Shown here in pieces: positions 23,747 through 31,555 of a stretch of DNA of 64,000 nt (position 1 is the stretch's first letter; every line of letters begins with the position of its first letter). This DNA comes from an uncultured Clostridia bacterium (lineage in GTDB: Bacteria > Bacillota > Clostridia > UBA1381). The stretch is taken from assembly GCA_944392335.1 (NCBI GenBank), contig CALXWJ010000038.1, positions 1 through 64,000 on the forward strand, written 5' to 3'. The position numbers were made by a program, and so were the translations under genes. A model generated the notes under the pieces. The model saw only the letters and a program-made list of their open reading frames with translations. It searched no databases and had not been told where the DNA came from.

Positions 23747-26554
23747 TTAGCGTCTGCGTTTAGGCGCTTTTATTTCTGTCTTTTCACGTCGCTTGGGTTT
23801 GCTAAATTTTGATGGCGTATTTTTATAACGAACCGTTTCAACGGTCTTCGTTTTTACAGTATTCTGATCATCATAAACCGGCTTTCCATTTGCATCATAA
23901 ACCGGTTTTCTTTCAACTGCAGTGTCACCACGAATTGCATACCACTGACTTCCATTCACATCCTCATATACTTGATAGTTTCCGCGAGGAGCAGTATATT
24001 GAGCTGTATCATAAAACATCGTACCGCTGCCGTCTTTATGTCGAACCTCAAAATAACCATCTTGTCGTCCTCCGCCATCAACAGAAGAAACCTGCTGTTC
24101 ATATCCAGGCATAAATGCCTGAAACTGTGCTTGATTATATGCTCCTGCAGCTTCTCCGGATTCAAACTCAGGAGAATTTGCATGAGGCTGCATAGCATAC
24201 CAATCAACACCATTGGCTGATTGCATAACCGTATGAGGTGCATCAGGTTCTTCATAATTTGCGCTGCTGTACCAAAGTGTGTTATTGCCGGGTTCTCCTG
24301 TTGCCTCAACAACACCATTTCCAACAGATGAATATGTTGTCCCATCTGACATTTCAGGGAAACTAACTTCTGTTTGCTGAGCATCTGCTGTATTTCCTAT
24401 ATACTGTGGAACCGAAACAGTTCCATCTGCAATGTCTGCTGATGACATTTGATACCAGTTGCTTCCATCATCTGCTGTTACAACCGTATGTTCACCTTCG
24501 GGTTCCGCATACATTGCACTATTATACAGCATAGAATTTCCGTCAGCAGAACTTGCTTCAATGACACCGCTACCGTTTTGGCTAAATTCTGTACCTTCCG
24601 GCATAGAAGAGAACGAAACGCCATTATCTCCGGTAAACTGAGGTGGTATATCTGTACCGGACATTTGATACCATGCATTACCGTCCGCATCTGTAACCAC
24701 AGAATAATCACATTCAGGTTCTGCATACATCGAACTATTATATAACATTGAACTTCCGTTGGTATCATTTGCCTCAACAACACCATCGCCAATAGCTGTA
24801 AACGAAGTAGTATCGTCCATTTCAGGGAATGAGAAAGGTTGATTTTCACTGCCCGTATATAACGGTGCTGCAATAGTACCATTTGCAATTTCTTCAGCCG
24901 ACATCTGATACCATGCATTTCCGTTTTCATCTGTAAGAACAGAATGTGGTCCTTCTGGTTCAGTATACATATTGCTGTTAAATAACAGTGAGCGTTCTCC
25001 AGGAGAACTTGCCTCAATAATACCTTCATCCGCAGTTCTGAGCATTGTCCCATCAGCTGCATCCGGAAATGTCGCTGAAACCTTTGCCTTTTCGGAAATG
25101 TCTCCGCTGAACTCTGGTACAGAATAATACGAACTTGCACCATCACCGCTCGCCATTTGAAACCATTGACTCCCATCTGATGCTTTCACAACAGAATGGG
25201 GAACATTGGGTTTTTCATATTGAGCTGCATTAAACATTTCAACATTTGCCTGTTTACCGTCCGAACCGGTAGAAGTTGTAGAGATTCGTCCGCCAGTAAT
25301 CTGAGTATTAGAAAGTTTTCTGCCCTCCATATGCGGCATATAATTTTTAAGACTACGGTCAGCAATGTTTCCGGCAATTGTTCCTGATACATCTGCTGTT
25401 CTTGATGCAACTGAAGATATAGATTCTCCGTTTAATACAGCACCTCCACGAGCAGCTATACCTCCAAAAGCTCTGCCGACGAAACCTATGGTTCCACCCA
25501 TGCCCATTCGAGTACCGCCATTTACAACAGCATCTCGAACATAACTATTTCCCTTGAATTTATTAGCAAAACCGCTTGCAAATCCTGCGGATGCAGCACC
25601 GGTTCCGGTTGCGGAACTTCCGCCTCTGAATACATTCCCGGCACTTCTTGCTCCACTGCCAATACCACTCACAACTCTCGCTGCCATAAGTAGTTCCATT
25701 CCCATGCTACTTCCGGTCTGCGAAACATTAAGTCCAAGTGATGCAAGGTAGCTGTCGAATTTTTGTGCTGTTTTAAGAAATGCTAGTGCACAAAACATCC
25801 AAAGAAAGATGCTGCCCTGACCTGTGGAAAGAGCACCGCCATTGCCAATGTATTGTCCCATTGAGCTGTTAAATGCTCTTAAAAACCAAACATTCATTAC
25901 AAGCAGTAGAAGCTGCGATCCAACCATGTGACACCATGATTTGAACACATTACTTGTAGTTTTCGAGGCTCCCATTGCATATGCAAGAGGTGAAGTGTAG
26001 CACAAAACTCCGACAACAATATATCGCTCAACTGTTTCAAGCAGAAGTTTAAAATAATTCCAACCAAGAGCAATTTCCAGTATGACAAGTAACAGCAATC
26101 CTACCACCGATACTACTGAAACAATGGTAGTTAACCCATTACTTAATGCTTGTTCCACACCGGCGAAGGTAAAGTCTTCACCTGTCATTGAAATATCCAT
26201 CAGTGCAGTATAAGGAGCTGTTGCAATATCCAGCACAAGAGAAAACATAGGTTTGGCATAACCTATCAGTAATGCAAACAGAGAGCTTCGAGCCATAAGC
26301 GTTAACGGGTTTTCTGCTTCTGTTATCGGTCCTCCGAAAATTCTGAATAATTGCCATACTGTTATCAAAAATAAAATAGCCCAAGCTGTATATTGCATAA
26401 CAGTAAAAGCTTTTTCGACAAAAGGAAAATATTCTTCCATTGCCGTCATATCTGTACCAAGAGCATTTAAAAACAATCCGGATACAGCATCCATTATGTC
26501 TGTTACAACACTGCTGATCCAAGTTACAATGCCCTCAAAAATCCAGTCAAGCAA
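23747..26554 (-). CDS. VirB6/TrbL-like channel protein with six C-terminal repeats
   Basis: A 935-residue protein. Residues 1-290 contain about six membrane helices (for example YTAWAILFLITVWQLFRIF, then TIVSVVSVVGLLLLVILEIA), as in the VirB6/TrbL channel subunits. A Gly/Ala-rich linker (about 290-420) follows. From about 440 to 880 come six tandem repeats of some 80 residues, each with a core of the form MYAEPEGxHxVVTDxDGNxWYQM and an acidic spacer (GVVEA, SFPEM). The C-terminus is basic (SKPKRREKTEIKAPKRRR). Such repeats are not part of ordinary VirB6. They may extend from the channel as a binding or scaffold domain. It follows the VirB2-like gene by 39 bases. Confidence 0.85.
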   Translation of the reverse strand: MLDWIFEGIVTWISSVVTDIMDAVSGLFLNALGTDMTAMEEYFPFVEKAFTVMQYTAWAILFLITVWQLFRIFGGPITEAENPLTLMARSSLFALLIGYAKPMFSLVLDIATAPYTALMDISMTGEDFTFAGVEQALSNGLTTIVSVVSVVGLLLLVILEIALGWNYFKLLLETVERYIVVGVLCYTSPLAYAMGASKTTSNVFKSWCHMVGSQLLLLVMNVWFLRAFNSSMGQYIGNGGALSTGQGSIFLWMFCALAFLKTAQKFDSYLASLGLNVSQTGSSMGMELLMAARVVSGIGSGARSAGNVFRGGSSATGTGAASAGFASGFANKFKGNSYVRDAVVNGGTRMGMGGTIGFVGRAFGGIAARGGAVLNGESISSVASRTADVSGTIAGNIADRSLKNYMPHMEGRKLSNTQITGGRISTTSTGSDGKQANVEMFNAAQYEKPNVPHSVVKASDGSQWFQMASGDGASSYYSVPEFSGDISEKAKVSATFPDAADGTMLRTADEGIIEASSPGERSLLFNSNMYTEPEGPHSVLTDENGNAWYQMSAEEIANGTIAAPLYTGSENQPFSFPEMDDTTSFTAIGDGVVEANDTNGSSMLYNSSMYAEPECDYSVVTDADGNAWYQMSGTDIPPQFTGDNGVSFSSMPEGTEFSQNGSGVIEASSADGNSMLYNSAMYAEPEGEHTVVTADDGSNWYQMSSADIADGTVSVPQYIGNTADAQQTEVSFPEMSDGTTYSSVGNGVVEATGEPGNNTLWYSSANYEEPDAPHTVMQSANGVDWYAMQPHANSPEFESGEAAGAYNQAQFQAFMPGYEQQVSSVDGGGRQDGYFEVRHKDGSGTMFYDTAQYTAPRGNYQVYEDVNGSQWYAIRGDTAVERKPVYDANGKPVYDDQNTVKTKTVETVRYKNTPSKFSKPKRREKTEIKAPKRRR

Positions 26555-26593
26555 ATTCCATCACCTCCATATACTGCCTGACAAGAGAAGCTA

Positions 26594-26953
26594 TTAACCT
26601 GTGTAATTTCCGCCTTGGATAAGGGGCTGCAGGTAAGCCACTACAAAACCAAGTGAATTAAGAACAATCCAGGTAATTATAATTCTTTTCAGCCAACTGG
26701 TTGCTTCATCAACTGCACGCTGATTTCTGGAAACCATTCTGACAACTAAAGCAATAGCTGCAACTGTTACTGCAACAATTGTGCTTATTGCAACGATTTC
26801 TCCGTAAACATCTTTCATGATTGTCGAAAAACGATTCCAAATTGTATCTGCGGCCAAAGTAGGCTGAATCGATACAATGATGCCGGATAGCAATGCCACC
26901 GCTGACCAGTATGCAGTTTGCAGCTTATTGCTTATACTTAACTGCTTGTTCAT
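26594..26953 (-). CDS. VirB2/TrbC-like pilin
   Basis: A 119-residue membrane protein in the conjugative pilin layout: a long signal sequence with a likely cut after PTLAA (about residue 35), then two hydrophobic helices (IVAISTIVAVTVAAIALVV and RIIITWIVLNSLGFVVAYL) separated by a short basic loop (RMVSRNQRAVDEATSWLKR). It heads the T4SS gene block. An element-encoded signal peptidase (4408-4788) could mature it. Sequence identity to classical VirB2 cannot be judged by eye; the call rests on topology and gene order. Confidence 0.75.
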   Translation of the reverse strand: MNKQLSISNKLQTAYWSAVALLSGIIVSIQPTLAADTIWNRFSTIMKDVYGEIVAISTIVAVTVAAIALVVRMVSRNQRAVDEATSWLKRIIITWIVLNSLGFVVAYLQPLIQGGNYTG

Positions 26954-26983
26954 GCTAATAACCTCCTCTCATATTTTCGGCAA

Positions 26984-27028
26984 TAAAAAACGCTGCCTTT
27001 ATCAGCTACAAAAGCTTTAAAAGCAGCG
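26984..27028 (-). terminator. Leader terminator / attenuator before the VirB2-like gene
   Basis: On the minus strand CGCTGC (27028-27023) pairs with GCAGCG (26996-26991), with an inner AGCT/AGCT pairing, followed by TTTTTT. It lies between the promoter at 27062-27090 and the pilin gene, so the whole T4SS block would be attenuated here. A small GTCC/GGAC hairpin precedes it. Confidence 0.65.
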
Positions 27029-27061
27029 CTTTATTGTCCGGTCCCACTTTTGGACGATACC

Positions 27062-27127
27062 ATTATAACACTTTTCCATTTGCTTGTCATCGGCATAAGT
27101 GTGCCAATTTTGTGCCAATTTCATGCC
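27062..27127 (-). promoter_or_regulatory. Promoter and 11-bp iterated operator of the transfer operon
   Basis: On the minus strand ATGACA (27090-27085), 17 bases, then TATAAT (27067-27062). Just upstream, about 27100-27127, the motif GGCA recurs three times at an 11-base period (GGCATGAAATT, GGCACAAAATT, GGCACACTTAT), in phase with one turn of the helix. The arrangement suggests cooperative binding of a regulator next to the -35 box. Confidence 0.6.
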
Positions 27128-27138
27128 ACAAATATTTT

Positions 27139-27774
27139 TCAACCTAACCCCTCCAGCAAAGTAAGCATTTCAAGCCAAAAATCAACATCTTTATCAGGAG
27201 CTGACCACAACCGAATTGAAAGAATTGTAATTGCCTGCGAACGAAGTCTGTAATAATGACGGGGAGAGATATCAAGCCTGTATAAAATATCCGTGAGTAC
27301 TAATTTTTCGGGCGTTATGTATGTTTGATAAATTAAATTATACAACATATCACCGTTTTCCGGCTTTTTCTTAAGAACTGATAGGGCTTCATTCACCCTG
27401 TCCAATAAAATACGTGATTTCTGTATACCCTCAATTCGGCTTTCCAGTTTCTTATTGCCCATAGAAACCTCAATGTCAATACTTTCAATCAGCTCATCCA
27501 ATTCTTCAAACGGACGATCAAGTTCTGCAGCAACATCATTCGGGAAACACTCTAGCATCCATGCTATCGTCCTGTAGTTTTTTAGAAGCACAAGTGTATT
27601 ATGATATGTGTTTCTTTGCTTTTCCTGTCTTGCTGATCTTATTTTTTCATCATCAATTTGATGATCGCCCAGTATCCCTCTTTTCGTCAAAAGCGTAATG
27701 AACGCATCTGATTGCACTCGAAGAAAATCTTCCTGCTGTTCATACATGGATTTATTGTCTTTCTTGTTACTCAT
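27139..27774 (-). CDS. ArpU-like / sigma-region-4-like regulator
   Basis: A 211-residue soluble protein. The middle is helical and charged (ELDRPFEELDELIESIDIEV). The last 60 residues (LIYQTYITPEKLVLTDILYR, then LDISPRHYYRLRSQAITILS) have the helix-turn-helix layout of ArpU/DUF1492 phage-type regulators, which resemble sigma region 4. It ends about 12 bases before the iterated GGCA sites and the transfer-operon promoter, making it a natural candidate for the protein that binds there. It starts 2 bases after the replication-type protein ends. Confidence 0.6.
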   Translation of the reverse strand: MSNKKDNKSMYEQQEDFLRVQSDAFITLLTKRGILGDHQIDDEKIRSARQEKQRNTYHNTLVLLKNYRTIAWMLECFPNDVAAELDRPFEELDELIESIDIEVSMGNKKLESRIEGIQKSRILLDRVNEALSVLKKKPENGDMLYNLIYQTYITPEKLVLTDILYRLDISPRHYYRLRSQAITILSIRLWSAPDKDVDFWLEMLTLLEGLG

Positions 27775-27776
27775 AT

Positions 27777-28817
27777 CTAAATTCTCCTTTTGATTTTCTT
27801 AGTATGTTCGTGATTACAAGGTCCACGAATATTTGTTAAGTATATGACTGAAGTATACCCCTTATATACATTACCGCAGTCATATATACAGTTCTTACAA
27901 TTCCAACAGTGAGAAATATACGCGCGTATTATAGGGTTAAAATCTGCAACGCGATTTTCTAAGATATTAGAAACTATTTCTTGTGTAATCCTTTTACTAT
28001 ACCACGCAACAAGTTTATTGATGTGTTCATGATCTCTTGTGGTTTTATATGTATTTGTTCCTAAAATACGTATTTTATTCAGTATACGTATAATCTCGTT
28101 TTCTGTTGGAAGTGAAACCTCTTTATTTGTAGGATAAAGTTTATTATAAATGAGACATCCAAAAGAGCCGGGTAAACGATATAGAGAGAAGACATCCCCA
28201 TGTTTTTTTATAAATCTCCATACTTTTGTTTTTTCCCAGCCCCAACGCTGTCCCAAGGTTTCCAATGTCAATATAGCACCGTATTTTCCATACTGAACAC
28301 TTGGTGCTAAAAAAGAAAACGCATTATTTGGATCTTCAAATACCGTGTGACACCATAAATCCAACCATGCGTCTGATTCTTCAAATATATAGTTTTTTTC
28401 TGTGAGTCGCTCTGTTATATTACGAGGAAGGCAAAGGAATCCATAATTTTGTGTAGCATACACATTTCCACCCATGCATTCTTCGCCTGAGCATTTCATT
28501 ACCCAGTCACATATTTTATATGTAAGTTTCTTTGTAGTTTCATCAAGCGTGTATGTAATATAACCAAATGCAGATAGCCTTTTAAGTGCTGTAATCGCTT
28601 CTGAGCGCCTTTTTACACCAAGTATACTCTTTACGCCTACAATGCCTCCTGACCATTCACCGGCGTTTACATCGTTTGTATAGCCACAATATTGAGTTTG
28701 TCCCTTACGAAATGCTGCACGAGATGCAAGACGTGCCCATGCACCCATTAACCCCTTGCCCTGAGGAAGGTGAGAACGCATCAGTTTCACCCAATTATAT
28801 TTCATTAAGCATTTCAT
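27777..28817 (-). CDS. Replication-initiation / winged-helix protein of the ICE
   Basis: A 346-residue protein whose N-terminal 110 residues carry a helix-turn-helix region (GGIVGVKSILGVKRRSEAI, TALKRLSAFGYITYTLDE). A second winged-helix-like segment lies near residue 190 (ILTLETLGQRWGWEKTKVWR). Four cysteines near the C-terminus (CWNCKNCIYDCG) could bind zinc. The two-winged-helix architecture and the position beside the integrase fit a replication initiator or element regulator. GAGGAGG precedes the ATG. I cannot name the family with certainty. Confidence 0.55.
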   Translation of the reverse strand: MKCLMKYNWVKLMRSHLPQGKGLMGAWARLASRAAFRKGQTQYCGYTNDVNAGEWSGGIVGVKSILGVKRRSEAITALKRLSAFGYITYTLDETTKKLTYKICDWVMKCSGEECMGGNVYATQNYGFLCLPRNITERLTEKNYIFEESDAWLDLWCHTVFEDPNNAFSFLAPSVQYGKYGAILTLETLGQRWGWEKTKVWRFIKKHGDVFSLYRLPGSFGCLIYNKLYPTNKEVSLPTENEIIRILNKIRILGTNTYKTTRDHEHINKLVAWYSKRITQEIVSNILENRVADFNPIIRAYISHCWNCKNCIYDCGNVYKGYTSVIYLTNIRGPCNHEHTKKIKRRI

Positions 28818-28886
28818 GTGAGACCTCCTCTTTATATAAAAATAGAGTAATGTTTCAAAACATTACTCTACAGTTAGTTATAATAT

Positions 28887-30098
28887 TTAATTTACTACCA
28901 ATACTGGTTTAATGTTGTCATCCGTGAATTGATTAAAAGTAACTGAAGATTCAAGTGCATTTTTGGCTATAACTCCCATTTTCTCCGTTACATGTGTATA
29001 ATACCTTAATGTAAATTCAAGTTTTGAGTGTCCGAGCATTTCTTGAACATATCGTGGGCTTATTCCGCTTTCTGCCAATATAGTGGCATATGTATGTCTC
29101 AGATTATGAAATTTGAAATCAATGCCTAACTCAGCTTTTATTGTACGTGACATAAATTTAATACTATTTGTGGTCAACATTTCTCCATTGACTTTTACGT
29201 TTACAAAATCAGTTACTTCAATAAGTTTTTCCTTATTTTTAATTAATCTTTCAGTGACAAAATTTCTTTTATACCCATCTTTGTAAAGACTTTTGTTTTC
29301 TTCGTGAGCATTCTTTAACTTTTTCAAATAATTGCAAAAGCTGTCAGTGATATTCACACTTCTATACGCATTTTTTGTTTTTAATGGACAGAAGCACCAC
29401 TTTTTATCTTGAAAAAGAAGTTGCTTTGATATTTTAATTTTTTTATTTTCAAAATCTATATCTTCCCATCGTAATGCAAAAACCTCGCTCTCTCTTAATC
29501 CTGTATTTAATGCTATATAGTATGATACAATTATATTGGTACTTTGTAATCTTTCTTCCATAGCCTTAAGTTCTTCGCAGCTATACGCTCTGATATCACC
29601 TACATGTCTCGGATCGGGAGGAGCTATAACATCCGAAAAGATATTTTTCTTTGTATATTTTCGCTTATATGCAAAGCTAAATAAAACCTTTAAAAACTTA
29701 AAAAATCCTTTTACATATTCTTCACTATAACAAATAGATTTCTCATTTATAAAGTCATTAATCATGCTTGCACTTATTTGATAGACATAATATTTCCCGA
29801 ACGCAGGATGTAAGTGGTTTTTGTATAAGGATTTATACCTGACTATTGTTGCATATGCTCTTGTCGCTGGAGCTTCTTTTTCAATAAATTCATTATACAC
29901 TTCCTCAAATGTAATTTTCTTATTTTCAACATAGTCACCTGTGCAATTATAATTATATATAACCTCATGCATAGCAGCGGTAGCTTCCTTTTTGGTTTTG
30001 TATCCACTGCGTTCTATTTGACTGCGTTTTCCGTTAATAACACCTAAATCAATTCTGTATGACCATGTTGCACCTTTTTTTCGTACACTTCCTTTCAT
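28887..30098 (-). CDS. int: Tyrosine recombinase (ICE integrase)
   Basis: A 403-residue phage-type integrase. An N-terminal arm-binding domain (MKGSVRKKGATWSYRIDLG) is followed by a SAM-like core-binding domain (TFEEVYNEFIEKEAPATRAY) and the catalytic domain with Arg in NTGLRESEVFALRW (about 200), the HxxR box HNLRHTYATI (about 335), His in LGHSKLEF (about 358) and the nucleophile Tyr in LRYYTHV (about 367). All catalytic residues are present. AGGAGG precedes the ATG. It integrates and excises the element; repeated TTTCCCACG sites upstream look like its arm sites. It marks the right end of the ICE. Confidence 0.93.
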   Translation of the reverse strand: MKGSVRKKGATWSYRIDLGVINGKRSQIERSGYKTKKEATAAMHEVIYNYNCTGDYVENKKITFEEVYNEFIEKEAPATRAYATIVRYKSLYKNHLHPAFGKYYVYQISASMINDFINEKSICYSEEYVKGFFKFLKVLFSFAYKRKYTKKNIFSDVIAPPDPRHVGDIRAYSCEELKAMEERLQSTNIIVSYYIALNTGLRESEVFALRWEDIDFENKKIKISKQLLFQDKKWCFCPLKTKNAYRSVNITDSFCNYLKKLKNAHEENKSLYKDGYKRNFVTERLIKNKEKLIEVTDFVNVKVNGEMLTTNSIKFMSRTIKAELGIDFKFHNLRHTYATILAESGISPRYVQEMLGHSKLEFTLRYYTHVTEKMGVIAKNALESSVTFNQFTDDNIKPVLVVN

Positions 30099-30441
30099 AG
30101 TAAGACCTCCTATGTATATTCTTTATAAATTATTTTATCAAATTAGTAGCAGAGATCTTAAGTTTTGATAGAAAAATTTTTTCCCACGAAAAAAAACATT
30201 TTGACACCCCTCAAACCCGCATAAACACTGGGGTTTCAGGGGTTTTTGTGGGAAAAATCAGAAACGCGGTCAATTTTGATAGCTTTTCCCACGGATTTCC
30301 CACGAAACAAAAAAATACAGAAAAATATAAAAAAACACGATTAGCGAAAATTTACTAATCGTGTTTCAAGACCAAGTATCATAAAGCCTTATTTTAAGCC
30401 ATTCTCAGAGTATATCTAATCGTATTTATTTGTATCTACGA
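30099..30441. other. ICE right end: arm-type repeats and probable attachment region
   Basis: Four copies of TTTCCCACG occur: direct at 30179-30190, 30284-30295 and 30295-30307, inverted at 30243-30257. Between the first two is an inverted repeat ACCCCTCAAACCC (30206-30218) with GGGTTTCAGGGGT (30231-30243), one mismatch. A terminator hairpin (30333-30366) and a second inverted repeat (TAATCGTA 30417-30424 with TACGATTA 30437-30444) follow; both carry the motif ACGATTA. The strand-exchange site is probably among them, near the rubrerythrin 3' end. No matching copy is seen in the left part of the window. Confidence 0.6.
30326..30366 (-). terminator. Intrinsic terminator after rubrerythrin
   Basis: AAACACGATTAG and CTAATCGTGTTT form a 12-bp perfect stem with a 10-base loop. 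On the minus strand the stem runs into a T-run. It lies 75 bases after the rubrerythrin stop. Confidence 0.75.
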
Positions 30442-30993
30442 TTAACCAAAATATCTCTTTAAAAGACCTTCAAAGCCTTTTCCATGTCTTGCTTCGTCTT
30501 TAGCCATTTCATGAACTGTATCATGAATCGCATCATATCCGAGTTCTTTGGCTCTCTTTGCAATTTCAAATTTACCGGCAGTAGCACCTGCTTCAGCTTC
30601 TGCGCGCATCTGAAGATTCTTCTTTGTTGAAGTAGTAACAACTTCACCAAGCAATTCAGCAAACTTAGCAGCGTGTTCAGCCTCTTCCAAAGCGGCTCTC
30701 ATATAAAATTCACCTATTTCAGGATATCCTTCTCTTATAGCTTGTCTTGACATAGCTATATACATACCAACTTCAGTACATTCACCCTCAAAGTTAGCCT
30801 TTAAGCCTTCATAAACATCAGCCTCGATCTGATCTTTAGCGCCAACACCGATAACATGCTCACAAACAAAGTTCAGGTTATCTGATTCCATAACAGTAAA
30901 TTTTGAACCGGGAACACCGCATTGAGGGCATTTTTCCGGAGGAGTATCTCCTTCATGAACATAACCGCAAACAGGACAAACAAATTTTTTCAT
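30442..30993 (-). CDS. rbr: Reverse rubrerythrin (rubredoxin domain first)
   Basis: A 183-residue peroxide-scavenging protein. The rubredoxin-type iron site ([11 protein letters not shown], then CPQCGVPG) is at the N-terminus, followed by the diiron four-helix bundle with [25 protein letters not shown] and [14 protein letters not shown]. This order is the reverse of classical rubrerythrin and is typical of oxygen-exposed Clostridia, where the protein reduces hydrogen peroxide with NADH-derived electrons. It lies 42 bases after perR on the same strand, so it is very likely co-transcribed with and controlled by that regulator. Confidence 0.94.
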   Translation of the reverse strand: MKKFVCPVCGYVHEGDTPPEKCPQCGVPGSKFTVMESDNLNFVCEHVIGVGAKDQIEADVYEGLKANFEGECTEVGMYIAMSRQAIREGYPEIGEFYMRAALEEAEHAAKFAELLGEVVTTSTKKNLQMRAEAEAGATAGKFEIAKRAKELGYDAIHDTVHEMAKDEARHGKGFEGLLKRYFG

Positions 30994-31035
30994 AATAATA
31001 CCTCCAAAAATATAATTTTTAATTAAGACAAAGTC

Positions 31036-31413
31036 TTATTTGCATTTTGTACACAGTCCGTGAAAAACAAGACTGCTGTCTGTAACGATAACATCATTGA
31101 GACTGTTGACTTCATCATTTAGCTTTTGTGCATACGGGACATTGATATCAATTATGTTTTTACAACTGTTACATATAAAGTGACAGTGAGGAGTAACTGT
31201 TGCATCATAATGATCCGTACCGTCTCCGACTTCAATTTTAATAATCTCCCCGCATTGGCATAATAGATTTAAATTCCTGTAAACCGTTGCCAAACTCAAA
31301 TTAGAATAATCTTTTTTTAATTCTTGATATATCCATTCTGCTGTAGGATGATTTTTAACACTCTTTAAAAGCCGGAATATAGCATCTCTTTGTTTAGAGT
31401 GTTTAAGCTTCAT
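31036..31413 (-). CDS. perR: PerR/Fur-family peroxide-responsive repressor
   Basis: A 125-residue Fur-family regulator. A winged helix fills residues 1-75 (HSKQRDAIFRLLKSVKNHPTA, SLATVYRNLNLL). Regulatory metal ligands are visible in DHYDATVTPHCHFIC, and structural zinc cysteines in CNSC and CTKC. The start at 31413 is set by AAGGAGG upstream; the reading frame extends to 31587 but runs through a promoter and a perfect Fur/Per box. The adjoining rubrerythrin gene supports PerR rather than Fur or Zur. It probably represses its own operon until peroxide oxidises a metal-ligand histidine. Confidence 0.88.
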   Translation of the reverse strand: MKLKHSKQRDAIFRLLKSVKNHPTAEWIYQELKKDYSNLSLATVYRNLNLLCQCGEIIKIEVGDGTDHYDATVTPHCHFICNSCKNIIDINVPYAQKLNDEVNSLNDVIVTDSSLVFHGLCTKCK

Positions 31414-31440
31414 TTTTGTTGCATCCTCCTTAATAATGAT

Positions 31441-31453
31441 GATAATCATTATC
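31441..31453. promoter_or_regulatory. Fur/Per box
   Basis: GATAATCATTATC is a perfect 6-1-6 palindrome matching Fur-family operators. It sits 10 bases downstream of the perR -10 box, so a bound repressor would block transcription of perR-rbr. Confidence 0.75.
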
Positions 31454-31462
31454 GTTATTAAT

Positions 31463-31491
31463 ATTATAACATTACTAAATTTGTTTGTCAA
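31463..31491 (-). promoter_or_regulatory. perR-rbr promoter
   Basis: Perfect TTGACA (31491-31486), 17 bases and perfect TATAAT (31468-31463) on the minus strand, immediately before the Fur/Per box. Confidence 0.8.
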
Positions 31492-31555
31492 TACTTTTTT
31501 TATTTTTTTATAAAAAAAGTGAAATAAACTTTTAGGGTTTATTTCACAGATCGTC

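Noticed and set aside
24478-25176. Long overlapping frame (232 codons) on the same strand as the VirB6-like gene
   Set aside because: It is a shifted frame inside the repeat region. The repeats keep the second frame open; the main frame has the clear domain structure.
4408-30098. Prophage rather than ICE
   Set aside because: No capsid, portal, tail or terminase genes are seen, whereas VirB4, VirD4, VirB6, PrgI and a conjugation hydrolase are present.
30206-30243. Plus-strand terminator made by the ACCCCTCAAACCC inverted repeat
   Set aside because: It has a T-run but no gene ends before it on the plus strand. Its place among integrase arm repeats makes a recombination site more likely.
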